DNA from: an uncultured Clostridia bacterium
GTDB taxonomy: Bacteria > Bacillota > Clostridia > Monoglobales > Monoglobaceae
Assembly: GCA_947631965.1 (NCBI GenBank)
Contig: CANRNL010000003.1
Coordinates: 1-64,000 of the forward strand
Direction: 5' to 3'
DNA: 64,000 nucleotides
Every line of letters begins with the position of its first letter. Position 1 is the stretch's first letter. The notes beneath the pieces are model-generated. The model did no database searches. It saw only the letters and a list, made by a program, of their open reading frames with translations, and had not been told where the DNA came from. Positions 8,941 through 18,204 of this stretch are shown piece after piece. A program made the translations under genes and the position numbers.

Positions 8941-9780
8941 ATGAGAAAGATAATTACATCCGTCCTTTTGTCGGCGATGCTCGTATTGTCACTTGCGGCG
9001 TGCGGTCAGCAAAGTGAAAGCGGCGTTGAAGAGACGGCTGCGGGAGGAGTTAAAACCGCGAGGGTGGTATTGGAAACCAACAACAACCCTTATACATATC
9101 AGGACGAGGACGGAAATATGGCGGGTTACGATTATGAAGTGCTAAAGCTGGTGGATGAATATCTGGAGGATTGGGACTTTGACTTTGTAATAGTGGACTA
9201 TGAAACAGCGCTTGCGGGCGTTCAGAGCGGCAAGTATGATTTGCTGTCCGGCTGTAAGTTCCGCACTCCCGCGAGGGAGGAAGCGTATTTGGTGTCAAAG
9301 CCGTACAACTTCTTCTTCCTTAATCTTATCGTGAAGAACGACAGCGGTATAACCACGCTTGAAGATATGAACGGAAAGAGTATAGCTTCCATTGTTTCGA
9401 CCGACGGACGCGCGGTTGCGCTTGACGATTGGATGAACGAACATCCCGAAACCGCCGTTGAGTTTGAGCCTCTTGCGGCAAGCGGCACAATGGCGGACGA
9501 GATTGCACAGGTCGAGGACGGAGTTTACGACGCGGCGTATATGTCGGCGGAGCAGGCGAATGCCATATTGTCCGAAACCGGTTACAGCGACCTGAAAATT
9601 ACCGAAGCGGTCGGCGGACGCGACACGGTATTCCTCTATAACAAGAGCGGTACGGAGCTTCGCGATGCGGTAGACGAGGCGATAGAGTCTCTTACGAACG
9701 ACGGCTCGCTCGGCGCGCTTACCGAGGAATGGTTCGGACAGGATAACTTTGAGAAAGCGGCGGAGCTTGGTTTAAGATAG
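8941..9780 (+). CDS. Amino-acid ABC transporter substrate-binding lipoprotein
   Basis: 279 residues, family 3 extracellular solute-binding protein. A lipoprotein signal ends in LSLAAC, so the mature Cys would be acylated and the protein held outside the membrane. The start is ATG 8941, 10 nt after AAGGA; the upstream TTG at 8932 is too close. It is followed by two permeases and an ATPase. Because it sits in the cysK operon, cystine, cysteine or a thiazoline precursor is the likely ligand; this is inferred from context. Confidence 0.9.
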   Translation: MRKIITSVLLSAMLVLSLAACGQQSESGVEETAAGGVKTARVVLETNNNPYTYQDEDGNMAGYDYEVLKLVDEYLEDWDFDFVIVDYETALAGVQSGKYDLLSGCKFRTPAREEAYLVSKPYNFFFLNLIVKNDSGITTLEDMNGKSIASIVSTDGRAVALDDWMNEHPETAVEFEPLAASGTMADEIAQVEDGVYDAAYMSAEQANAILSETGYSDLKITEAVGGRDTVFLYNKSGTELRDAVDEAIESLTNDGSLGALTEEWFGQDNFEKAAELGLR

Positions 9781-9819
9781 TCAGCCGAACAAAATTAAGC
9801 GGGAAAGGAGAGAGGTGTT

Positions 9820-10515
9820 ATGTGGCAGGGGCACGAGCTGTTTTTATCGTCACTTCCCAAACTGGTTCCATATATACCCGTGACGCTGCTGTGCTTTCTT
9901 GCCCCCACGGCCGTATCGCTCGTTTTGGGCACTTTGATTTGCCGTATAAGGGTGGGCAGGAAGAACGCGCTGTACTACATAACATCGCTCTTTGTTTCTT
10001 TCTTCAGAGGAACGCCGGGCTTGGTTCAGATTTTTCTGTTCTTTTTCGGACTTCCGAAGGTGTTTGAGCTTTTCGGCGTAAATATAAACGGCTGGGATGC
10101 GGTGGTCTTTTACATAATAGCCACCTGCTGTAATTTTTCCAGCTTTGTATCCGAGGCTTTGCGGGGAGCGTATGAGGCGGTCGATAAGGGGCAGATAGAA
10201 GCGGGCTATTCTATCGGATATACGCGCTTTCAATGTTTTTACCACGTTATCGCTCCGCAGACGCTTCAAATTGCTCTGCCGAATTTGAAAAATCTTGAAA
10301 TCGACCTTTTAAAGGGTGTGGCGACCGCGTATGTAATCGGCGCAATAGATGTAATGGGAGCGGCTCAGCGCATTATTTCACAGCACCGCGGATACGGTCA
10401 GATATGGATACTTCTTGCCGCCGCCGCGCTTTACTTCGTTATGAACGTGGTTATCGAAGCGGTGTTTAACTTTCTGACATATATTTGCAATCGGCACGAA
10501 AGGGTGAGAATATGA
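9820..10515 (+). CDS. Polar amino-acid ABC transporter permease 1
   Basis: 231 residues, HisM/GlnP-type permease with about five membrane helices and the cytoplasmic EAA loop (EALRGAYEAV...GQIEAGYSIG) that docks on the ATPase. It forms a channel with the second permease, whose ATG overlaps its stop by 4 nt (ATGA), a sign of translational coupling. The ribosome site AAAGGAGAG precedes the ATG. Confidence 0.92.
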   Translation: MWQGHELFLSSLPKLVPYIPVTLLCFLAPTAVSLVLGTLICRIRVGRKNALYYITSLFVSFFRGTPGLVQIFLFFFGLPKVFELFGVNINGWDAVVFYIIATCCNFSSFVSEALRGAYEAVDKGQIEAGYSIGYTRFQCFYHVIAPQTLQIALPNLKNLEIDLLKGVATAYVIGAIDVMGAAQRIISQHRGYGQIWILLAAAALYFVMNVVIEAVFNFLTYICNRHERVRI

Positions 10516-11225
10516 ATTTGAATTACGCATTTATGCTTGAAGATATTCCCGTCGTGCTTTCGGCGTTGCCGCGCACCCTCGGTCTGACGTTCTGCTCGCT
10601 CTTTTTTGCAATTGTAACGGCTGTATTGTTCGGAATATGTATTTTAAAGAATATTCCTGTTTTAAAGCAATTCTTAATCGGATTGAATACTGTTATAAAG
10701 GGCATCCCACTTATGGTGCAGCTGCTTCTCTGCTACTATGCCATACCGTATCTGCTCCGTGCGGCGGACGGCTTTTTAGGATATGTATACAACCCCAAAA
10801 ATCCGTCTTACTTTGCCTTTGCGGTGGTGGCGTTCGCCATAAATTACGGAGCGTATATGACCGATGTTGTGGTTTCGTCGTACCGAGCGGTTGAAAGAGG
10901 ACAGCTTGATGCGGCTTATTCGGTGGGAATGACTGCATTTCAGGGAATGTTCCGCATTGTTATACCCCAGGCAGTGGTGATTTCCATTCCCAACCTGTCA
11001 AACTACTTTATGTGGCTTCTGAAGGCTACGAGCCTTGCTTCGGTGGTAAATGTTTTTGAAATCCTCGCCACGGCGAGAATGTCTACGGCAAACAACTATG
11101 CCATATTGGAGGGCTATATAGTCGCCGCTCTGATTTATTGGGCAGTGTGTGTTATATTTGAAAAAGGGTTGAATTGCCTGAACAAAAAAATGAGCAGGTA
11201 CCGAAATGATATTGTTGTTTCTTAG
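10512..11225 (+). CDS. Polar amino-acid ABC transporter permease 2
   Basis: 237 residues, second HisM-type subunit of the heterodimeric channel. It has the EAA-like loop (SSYRAVERGQLDAAYSVGMT) and about five helices. The start is ATG 10512, overlapping the stop codon of permease 1. Two permeases side by side are typical of cystine and polar amino-acid importers. Confidence 0.92.
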   Translation: MNLNYAFMLEDIPVVLSALPRTLGLTFCSLFFAIVTAVLFGICILKNIPVLKQFLIGLNTVIKGIPLMVQLLLCYYAIPYLLRAADGFLGYVYNPKNPSYFAFAVVAFAINYGAYMTDVVVSSYRAVERGQLDAAYSVGMTAFQGMFRIVIPQAVVISIPNLSNYFMWLLKATSLASVVNVFEILATARMSTANNYAILEGYIVAALIYWAVCVIFEKGLNCLNKKMSRYRNDIVVS

Positions 11226-11237
11226 GAGGTGAGCCGT

Positions 11238-11999
11238 ATGCCTATGGTAGAGCTTAAACAGATTAAAAAACGCCTTGGAGGAGAGGATGTTTTAAACGGT
11301 GTTGACCTCTCGGTCGGAGAGGGGGATGTAGTGGTTATTTTGGGACCGTCGGGTTCGGGAAAAACCACCCTGCTCCGCACGATAAATTTTTTAAACCCTG
11401 CCGACAGCGGTACGGTCACGGTGGGAGGCCTGACGGTAGACAGCGCGAAGCACCACCACAAGGAGGTGCTGGCGCTTCGCAGAAAAACGGGAATGGTTTT
11501 TCAGAATTACGGACTTTTTAAAAACAAGACGGTGCTTCGGAATATAACCGAGGGGCTTACTGTCGTTAGAAAAATAAAAAAGGAAGAGGCGGAAAAGAGA
11601 GCGTATGAGCTTTTGGAGAAGGTCAACCTTGCGGACAAGGCGGGCGCATATCCCGCCGAACTGTCGGGAGGGCAGCAGCAGAGAGTGGGTATATGCCGCG
11701 CTCTTGCGCTCAGCCCCGAAGTGATTTTGTTCGACGAGCCGACCTCCGCGCTCGACCCCGAGCTTGTGGGCGAAGTGCTGAAAACTATGAAAGCGGTTGC
11801 GCTCACAGGAATAACCATGATAGTGGTGACGCACGAAATATCGTTTGCGAGAGAGGTCGCGGATAAGGTCGTGTATATGGAAGGCGGAGTGATTGTCGAG
11901 GAGGGTACGCCGCGTGAGGTTATAGACCACCCCAAGGACGAGAGGACACTGCGCTTTTTGAGAAGTATTTTAGAGGACAGTATGGATTATATGATATGA
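11238..11999 (+). CDS. Amino-acid ABC transporter ATP-binding protein
   Basis: 253 residues with Walker A GPSGSGKTT, the Q-loop in MVFQNYGLF, signature LSGGQQQRVG, Walker B VILFDEP, and the switch His in VVTHE. It drives the importer encoded just upstream. The start is ATG 11238, 8 nt after AGGAGG (11224-11229); a GTG at 11229 lies within that ribosome site. The FKNKTVLRN and polar amino-acid family features match GlnQ/TcyC-type ATPases. Confidence 0.93.
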   Translation: MPMVELKQIKKRLGGEDVLNGVDLSVGEGDVVVILGPSGSGKTTLLRTINFLNPADSGTVTVGGLTVDSAKHHHKEVLALRRKTGMVFQNYGLFKNKTVLRNITEGLTVVRKIKKEEAEKRAYELLEKVNLADKAGAYPAELSGGQQQRVGICRALALSPEVILFDEPTSALDPELVGEVLKTMKAVALTGITMIVVTHEISFAREVADKVVYMEGGVIVEEGTPREVIDHPKDERTLRFLRSILEDSMDYMI

Positions 12000-12000
12000 G

Positions 12001-12510
12001 GTGATTGAATTGGCATTTGAGAATAATGTAGAGACAATAAAGAGCGCCGTTGCGCTTGCGGCGCGTGAGATAAGCGCCCGCCGCGCGTCCACCATTTCCA
12101 ATATGATAGAGGAAGCCGAAAAAAGAGGGATTGACGACTCGTTTGCCAGAATTGCTATCGGCAGGTACGGCGCGGATAACGCCGACACGTTCCGAGCGTC
12201 TATGAAGGATCCCGACGATTTTTCGGAGTTTGCCGCGAGCTTTGCAACGGGACATAACAGTGAGGTCTTTGAAATGGAGGTCGTCGAGAGAACGGACGAT
12301 AAGCTGTCGGTGGACTTTCACTACTGCCCGTATGTTACCGAGTGGTTAAAGCAGGGACACACTCCCGAAGAAATCGCGCACCTGTGCGACATTACGATGG
12401 AAGGCGACCGAGAGTTTGCCAAGAAATTCCCGTGCCTGAAATTTGAGCTTCAGGGTACTATTGCGGATGGACTTCCCGTTTGCAGATTGAGATTTACAAA
12501 GAAACAGTAA
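12001..12510 (+). CDS. L-2-amino-thiazoline-4-carboxylic acid hydrolase family protein
   Basis: About 169 residues. The C-terminal half has the HLCDITMEGD motif (Cys129, Asp130) and the HYCPYV segment typical of the ATC hydrolase family, first known from Pseudomonas enzymes that open the thiazoline ring on the way to L-cysteine. It directly follows the transporter ATPase and ends the operon, so a role in cysteine salvage fits. The start is uncertain: GTG 12001 has little room for a ribosome site, while TTG 12010 lies about 6 nt after an AGGTGA-like site. Many family members are uncharacterised, so the substrate is inferred. Confidence 0.72.
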   Translation: MIELAFENNVETIKSAVALAAREISARRASTISNMIEEAEKRGIDDSFARIAIGRYGADNADTFRASMKDPDDFSEFAASFATGHNSEVFEMEVVERTDDKLSVDFHYCPYVTEWLKQGHTPEEIAHLCDITMEGDREFAKKFPCLKFELQGTIADGLPVCRLRFTKKQ

Positions 12511-12532
12511 AAAATCACAATAAATTCTTCAA

Positions 12533-12560
12533 ACACCCCCGCCGAGTACGGCGTGGGTGT
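12533..12560 (+). terminator. Probable terminator of the cysteine operon
   Basis: A GC-rich hairpin pairs ACACCC and CGCCG with CGGCG and GGGTGT around an AGTA loop, 22 nt after the stop. The T-run that follows is poor (CGTTTGTGT), so termination may be inefficient or factor-aided. Confidence 0.6.
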
Positions 12561-12641
12561 CGTTTGTGTCAAAAAATGTCAAAATTATTAAAATTTTTTT
12601 ACAGTTATAAAAATTTTTTACAATTAAATGCAAAAAAATTG

Positions 12642-12670
12642 TTGACATTGCCCAAATCCTAAAGTATAAT
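12642..12670 (+). promoter_or_regulatory. Consensus promoter of the exosortase G locus
   Basis: TTGACA 12642-12647, 17-nt spacer, TATAAT 12665-12670. This is a full consensus match, with a leader of about 80 nt before the first gene. Confidence 0.85.
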
Positions 12671-12758
12671 GGATAATGTAAAATAGTCTGAATTATATTA
12701 AACGTCATTTTGTTTTAGCATAAATCGTATTTCAATAAAGAAAGAAGATGGGGAATTT

Positions 12759-14699
12759 ATGAGTATTCGTAAAGGTATAAAGGTTTTCTCACTGTGTCTT
12801 TCACTGTGTCTTGTACTTTATCCTGTCAGCGTTGTAATCGCTGACGAGGAAGACCCGCAGGAGGTTACGGAGCAGGTCGAGCAATCCGTAGAAGAAGCTG
12901 TGGTCGAAGAGGACGCTGCGGCGGAGGAAGAAGCGGCGGATGAGGAAGTTACGGAGGAAGTTACGGCGGAGGAAGAAGCTACCGCCGAGCCCGAAAGCGA
13001 GCCGGAAGAAACCGAAGCGAGCGAGGACGGCGAGATGAGCGTCAGCTCGGACGGCGAAGCGGTCGAGCTTGACGAGGAGCCTGAGATAAGCGTTATCTCA
13101 AACGCCGCAATACAGATTGACGGCTCGGCTTCCGATTGGGATAATATACATATGCTCTCCGCAAGCGATGCAAACTGCATCGGCTGGGCGGTGGCAAAGG
13201 ATAAAAACAATTATTATTTCTGTATGTGGGGCAACTCCGTGCCTCTTTGGTTTGACGTTGTCTATGACGACGGAACACAGTGGAACGCGAACGCCATTCA
13301 GCTTACTTGGGATGCGAGCGCGGTCAAAGGCGGCTGGTATCAGGATATTCCCGGTTCGGCGGCGGCAACGGGCAATGGTGTGACCGAATTTTCGGTTCCC
13401 GCAGACTTTTTCAGCAATCAGGACTTTACGATTACATACAGCGGTACGTCTGTAACAAGCGCGGATATCCCCTCCGCGGACGGAAGTATGCCTTCGATAG
13501 GCGGAGCTTCGGGCGAAGATACCGATGAAAATATTGATACAGAAAATCCCGACGAGGAGGACGGCGAGGAAGAAACTCCCGTATATAACGGCATTGTGAT
13601 TGACTCCGATTTTTCGGACTGGGCGGCGGTAGCCAAGGTAAGTCCGGCGTCGGAAGCCGTTGACAGTGCGGCTATGGTGTTTGACGGAGATTATGTTTAT
13701 ATTTACCTCAGCGCTTCAATCAATTACGCGGTAGCGGGCGCAGGTTCTCACGGGAACGGAAAATATGAGATTATTACCGATTTGGGGGACCGTCTCATTT
13801 TCCAGGTAAACAATAAGGCAAACAACAGATACTGCGTTGACAACAGCTTGGTAAGCGGTGTGGACGGCGTAAAGGCGGCTTACAGCGACCAGATATGGGG
13901 TCTTGACAAGTATGAATACGAGATTGCAATTCCCGCTTCCGCGCTTCCGGCTTACAACAAGACGATTTCGTTCGGCTTGTATCTGGGCGAAACATTTATA
14001 TTCGACGTTGCTAATATGCAGGGCGGCGAAGGCGGCGTATTCGGCGGAATCGTATATGACGGTCAGTATGACGACTGGAAGTTCTATCCGCACAGCGAGA
14101 TAGAGTATGCGACCCCCGGAACTCACGAGGATGTTGTTGACGGCGAGGGCGCGCTTTACAGCGAGGACGGATTGCTCTACGGTCACGTTGTGACAAGAAT
14201 GTCGCCTCACTTGCAGGAGGGCGGCGGCGAGTTTGCGTATGCCGTTACGATTCGTGCAAACAGCGAGTATGACTTTTATCCGTGTCTTATAGCGATAGAT
14301 GAGTCGGGTAATATCAACTGGTCGCCTCAGCTTACGGGGCTCGACTACGGTACATACGAGTTTTATATGGTTGACGCGCAGAGCTGGCACACCGCCAAGA
14401 CTCTCTCCGAGCTTCAGTCGGGCGGTCCCGACAAGCTGTTCGGACATATGTATATGACTATAGGACCGTCTTCGGATGAAATGGAATTTAAGGTGTATAT
14501 AGATAAACTGGCTGAAAAATTTGGATTGAACGAGGACGATATTAAGATGCTGTCGGCTCAGTTCGGAAGAATAGGTCAGCAGTGGATTCACACCGCGGGA
14601 ACGTCATCCGCTCCGTGGACCGGCTTGGGCGTATGCTTTGCCGCAGTCGGCGGAACAATGTTCTGCCGCAGGAGAAAAAACAGGGGAACGGCTGTGTAA
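12759..14699 (+). CDS. Firmicu-CTERM-type exosortase target, secreted protein with three DG-SDW repeats
   Basis: 646 residues. A signal peptide (about 1-29) is followed by a Glu/Ala-rich acidic stretch to about 105. Three related beta domains each begin with an Asp-rich DW motif (IDGSASDW, IDSDFSDW, YDGQYDDW), recalling CBM9/DOMON-like folds. The C-terminus is a short sorting signal: SSAPWTGLG, a hydrophobic stretch, then CRRRKN. This layout matches the Firmicu-CTERM signals processed by the Gram-positive exosortase XrtG, encoded 3 nt downstream. The protein is therefore expected to be exported, then cut and possibly modified at the membrane. Its ligand is unknown; the repeats suggest carbohydrate or cofactor binding. 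Confidence 0.82.
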   Translation: MSIRKGIKVFSLCLSLCLVLYPVSVVIADEEDPQEVTEQVEQSVEEAVVEEDAAAEEEAADEEVTEEVTAEEEATAEPESEPEETEASEDGEMSVSSDGEAVELDEEPEISVISNAAIQIDGSASDWDNIHMLSASDANCIGWAVAKDKNNYYFCMWGNSVPLWFDVVYDDGTQWNANAIQLTWDASAVKGGWYQDIPGSAAATGNGVTEFSVPADFFSNQDFTITYSGTSVTSADIPSADGSMPSIGGASGEDTDENIDTENPDEEDGEEETPVYNGIVIDSDFSDWAAVAKVSPASEAVDSAAMVFDGDYVYIYLSASINYAVAGAGSHGNGKYEIITDLGDRLIFQVNNKANNRYCVDNSLVSGVDGVKAAYSDQIWGLDKYEYEIAIPASALPAYNKTISFGLYLGETFIFDVANMQGGEGGVFGGIVYDGQYDDWKFYPHSEIEYATPGTHEDVVDGEGALYSEDGLLYGHVVTRMSPHLQEGGGEFAYAVTIRANSEYDFYPCLIAIDESGNINWSPQLTGLDYGTYEFYMVDAQSWHTAKTLSELQSGGPDKLFGHMYMTIGPSSDEMEFKVYIDKLAEKFGLNEDDIKMLSAQFGRIGQQWIHTAGTSSAPWTGLGVCFAAVGGTMFCRRRKNRGTAV

Positions 14700-14702
14700 T
14701 TT

Positions 14703-15296
14703 ATGAATTGGATTATTTACCTGTTACTTATAGTTGCTTGGCTGTATGTGCTGTGGACGCTTAGAAGAAGCAAGCTGACGTTTTGGCACTTTCTGGTCGG
14801 TTCGCTCGGCTTGTTCTTGATTTTAATGATTATAGTGCGTCCTTACATCGTGCAGCCTCTCGCAAATCTCGTAGCGGTGCTGGCGGGCGGCGTAGGCAAG
14901 CTGACGGGTACGTTTTCGGCGTTTTTCAAGTACGGAATCTTGTTTATAGACGCAGAGGGCGGAGCAATAACTTTGCAGATAGACTTTGAGTGTTCCGGCG
15001 TTATTGAAATTATAGCCTATATCTCGCTGCTTTCGTTTTTCAACGTGTATAAGTTGAACGAGAAGGTAATTGTTGGGGTATTGGGAACGGCGGCAATTAT
15101 TTTTGCCAATGCTTTGCGTATTGTGATAATTTGCGAGATAATACATTTTTGCGGAATGGATATGTATTACATTGCTCATACAATAATAGGGCGTCTGGTA
15201 TTCTATGCCCTTTCGGTGCTTTTGTATTTTTATGTATTTACCAAACCGCAGATTATCCGTACAAAGGTAGGAAAATTTACATATGGACATAATTAG
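14703..15296 (+). CDS. xrtG: Exosortase family protein XrtG
   Basis: 197 residues, a polytopic membrane protein with about five to six helices. The exosortase triad is visible: Cys97 in FECSGV, Arg139 in NALRI and His159 in AHTIIGR. These enzymes are transpeptidase-like and act on C-terminal sorting signals. The length and adjoining genes match the Gram-positive type G group rather than PEP-CTERM exosortases. It starts 3 nt after its target gene, and its end overlaps the next gene by 14 nt, so the genes form one operon. Confidence 0.9.
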   Translation: MNWIIYLLLIVAWLYVLWTLRRSKLTFWHFLVGSLGLFLILMIIVRPYIVQPLANLVAVLAGGVGKLTGTFSAFFKYGILFIDAEGGAITLQIDFECSGVIEIIAYISLLSFFNVYKLNEKVIVGVLGTAAIIFANALRIVIICEIIHFCGMDMYYIAHTIIGRLVFYALSVLLYFYVFTKPQIIRTKVGKFTYGHN

Positions 15297-18186
15297 ATCA
15301 TTATTGAATTCATTTGTGTTTTGGGCTGCTTGGATTATTATTCCGATAATAATGGAAATTATTCCCGCGTTCGGCAGCCTTTTTATTTTATTGAAACGAA
15401 GAATTGTGGGTCATAAAAATGAGAAGAAAATGACGATATTTCCGGAAATATCGCTCATTATACCCGTATATAATTCGGAGGACTCGCTTGGGGAGTGTAT
15501 TAGGTCGATTTCGGACAGTACATATCCTAACAGTAAAATGCGGGTCTTTTTGGTGAACAATCAGGGCAAGGATAACAGCTTCGGCGTGTTTACCAAGTGT
15601 CAGGAGCTGTATCCCGATTTGATGATGCAGTGGATGAACGCGGAACAGGGAAAGTCCCGCGCTCTTAATCTTGCGCTTTATAACAGCGAGGGAAAATACA
15701 TAATCCACATTGACAGCGACGGCGTTCTCGAACCGTCGGCGCTGGAAAATATGGTTACTCATTTTGAAAACGACTTGACGGTGAACTGTATGACGGGCGC
15801 GGTGCTGACCCGACCCGATATGGTTCAGAAATATAAATTCGGAATTTCCAGACTGTTCAGAAAGCTTGAGTTCGTGGAATATGCGCAGGCGTTTCTGGCG
15901 GGCAGGAATTATGCCTCCGAGACAAACTCGGTTTATACGCTGTCGGGCGCGTTTTCGGGCTTCAGAAAGTCCGCGATTCTCAATTCGTGGCTTTACAGCA
16001 CCGACACGATATGCGAGGACACTCATATCACTTTCCAGATGAAGTATATGCAGAACGAGAAGGTCAAAATCAGCGAGGACGCGATTTTCTTTGTTGACCC
16101 CATAGAGGATGCAGACCGTCTTTATACTCAAAGACAGCGCTGGCAGAGGGGCAGTCTTGAAGTGTCGAAGATGTTTATGGAAAAGAAGTTAAATCCCGCG
16201 AAGATGTTTACGGATGTAAATGTGCGTACGCTTATGTACGACCATACGTTTGCGTTTCCGCGACTGATTTGGTATCTGGCTCTGATTTGCCTTACCTATA
16301 TCGGATATTCGGGAAAAACCGTGCTGTTTTCGATGGGTATAGTATTCGCATTTTATATAGTGAGCGGATACCTTTACTATTTTTCTATTCTGGGATTTTT
16401 GAAGAAGTTTAAAGAGCTGCACGATTATTACAGGCGGCAATGGTGGGTAATTGCTCTGCTGCCGTTCTTTAATTTTATTGTGTTCTTTATACGTCTGGCG
16501 GGTATTATAAACGGAATAGGCTCGGAGAGCAGCTGGAAAACCAAAACGCTGCACGAGGAGCGCGAGGAGTTTGACAACGTCCTCAGAAAAGACAGCAGGG
16601 TGTTTGTGAAAAGAATACGCAAAATTCGTGACAGGATAAATTATTCGCCCGTCGAGATGAGGCGGCGCCGGGAGAGAAATACGCAGTCGATAGGCTGGTA
16701 TATCGTAATCGGCGTTGTTTTCCTGATTGCGGCGGCTCTTGCCGCGGTGTGCAGATGGGTAACTCTGACCTACGGCGTAAGCCTTAACGATTTGATTATA
16801 ACTATGAAATCGCCGCTCAAGGGTACGGGACACGACGTTATATACGCCGCTTTGCGTTCCTGCCTGCCGATAGTGTTCGGCTGTATCGCGCTCTTTGTTG
16901 CGCTTGCGACGGTTTGCATTAAGATACAGAAAAAGAGCCGCGCAAATGAGGCCGAAGGCAAAAAGTCCGGAAGGCTCGGAAAAATATTGTTCAGCGCTCT
17001 TGCGTGGTGCAGCGTTTGCTCTGTTTTCGCAACGGCTGTATACGCGAATAATTGTTTTGACATAGTGGGATATTTGAGTACGCGGGGAAGTGCGTCCTCG
17101 ATTTACGAGACATACTATGTAGACCCGCTGACGGTCGCGATTTCGCGAAGTGAAGAACCGAAAAATCTGATTTATTTGTATGTGGAAAGTCTTGAAACCA
17201 CATACGCCTCCACCGACGTCGGAGGGTACCAGCCTATGAACTATATGCCCAATCTGACGCAGCTTGCGCAGGAGAACATCTCGTTTTCGGAGGACGATAA
17301 GCTGGGCGGTTTCCATTCGACCTACGGCACGGGCGTTACGATGGGCGCGCTTTTCGGCACCACGACCGGAGTGCCTTATGACTTGCCGGGCGATATAAAT
17401 TCGGACGCGAACCAAGGCAGCTTTGCGTCGGGAATTACCGCGCTGGGCGACGTGCTTGAGTCTATGGGCTATAATCAGGAATTTCTGTGCGGCTCGGACG
17501 GTACCTTTGCGGGACGTGCGACCTACTTCACGCAGCACGGAAACTACAATATCTTCGACTACTTCACCGCTATCGAAAAGGGCTATATCGCGCCCGACTA
17601 CAAGGTTTGGTGGGGCTATGAGGACGAGATTTTGTTTAAGATAGCAAAGGATGAGGCTCTGCGCCTGTCAAAGGAGGACAAACCGTTTAATTTGACCTTC
17701 CTGACTGTTGATATGCACCATATTGACGGATATATGTGCAACATTTGCCACAACGATTATTCCAACGTCACCGCGAATGTGGTTAGCTGTGTAGACCGTC
17801 AAATAAAGGATTTCATAGATTGGTGCAAAAAGCAGCCGTTCTTCGACGATACGGTCATAGTCATAACCGGCGACCATCCGAGAATGGACACCTCGCTGGT
17901 CGAGGGCGTGGAGTACTACGACCGCACCGTATACAACTGCTTTATAAACGCGCCCGCCAACGAAAACACGGTCACAAAGAACCGAGAGTTTACTCCGCTC
18001 GATATATTTCCGTCCGTTTTGTCGGCTATGGGCTTTAACATAGAAGGAGACCGTCTGGGACTCGGAACGGATTTGTTTTCGGGCACACCGACCCTTGCGG
18101 AGGAGAACGGTTTCGAGTGGCTGAACTCGGAGCTTTCAAAGCGCTCGAATTATTATTTGGCGAATTTTGCGCCCGAACTAAACTGA
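15283..18186 (+). CDS. XrtG-associated family 2 glycosyltransferase fused to an OpgB/LtaS-like phosphoglycerol transferase domain
   Basis: 967 residues in two halves. Residues 1 to about 430 are a membrane-anchored processive-type GT2: PVYNSEDS, the DSDG motif (about 144), EDTHITF (about 243) and QRQRWQRG (about 283), with membrane helices before and after. This half matches the glycosyltransferase known beside xrtG. From about 470 come three further membrane helices, then an extracellular sulfatase/alkaline-phosphatase-superfamily domain from about 628 (YLYVESLE, GTGVTMGALFGTTTG, VITGDHP). That arrangement resembles phosphoglycerol transferases such as OpgB and LtaS. The protein could build a sugar chain inside and decorate it outside with a phospho-group. 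The fusion is read directly; the activities are inferred. Confidence 0.85.
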   Translation: MDIIRSLLNSFVFWAAWIIIPIIMEIIPAFGSLFILLKRRIVGHKNEKKMTIFPEISLIIPVYNSEDSLGECIRSISDSTYPNSKMRVFLVNNQGKDNSFGVFTKCQELYPDLMMQWMNAEQGKSRALNLALYNSEGKYIIHIDSDGVLEPSALENMVTHFENDLTVNCMTGAVLTRPDMVQKYKFGISRLFRKLEFVEYAQAFLAGRNYASETNSVYTLSGAFSGFRKSAILNSWLYSTDTICEDTHITFQMKYMQNEKVKISEDAIFFVDPIEDADRLYTQRQRWQRGSLEVSKMFMEKKLNPAKMFTDVNVRTLMYDHTFAFPRLIWYLALICLTYIGYSGKTVLFSMGIVFAFYIVSGYLYYFSILGFLKKFKELHDYYRRQWWVIALLPFFNFIVFFIRLAGIINGIGSESSWKTKTLHEEREEFDNVLRKDSRVFVKRIRKIRDRINYSPVEMRRRRERNTQSIGWYIVIGVVFLIAAALAAVCRWVTLTYGVSLNDLIITMKSPLKGTGHDVIYAALRSCLPIVFGCIALFVALATVCIKIQKKSRANEAEGKKSGRLGKILFSALAWCSVCSVFATAVYANNCFDIVGYLSTRGSASSIYETYYVDPLTVAISRSEEPKNLIYLYVESLETTYASTDVGGYQPMNYMPNLTQLAQENISFSEDDKLGGFHSTYGTGVTMGALFGTTTGVPYDLPGDINSDANQGSFASGITALGDVLESMGYNQEFLCGSDGTFAGRATYFTQHGNYNIFDYFTAIEKGYIAPDYKVWWGYEDEILFKIAKDEALRLSKEDKPFNLTFLTVDMHHIDGYMCNICHNDYSNVTANVVSCVDRQIKDFIDWCKKQPFFDDTVIVITGDHPRMDTSLVEGVEYYDRTVYNCFINAPANENTVTKNREFTPLDIFPSVLSAMGFNIEGDRLGLGTDLFSGTPTLAEENGFEWLNSELSKRSNYYLANFAPELN

Positions 18187-18204
18187 TTTGGGGAGAGGAC
18201 TATC

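Noticed and set aside
16189-17538. 449-codon antisense frame
   Set aside because: Shadow of the glycosyltransferase fusion gene; low-complexity Arg-rich translation.
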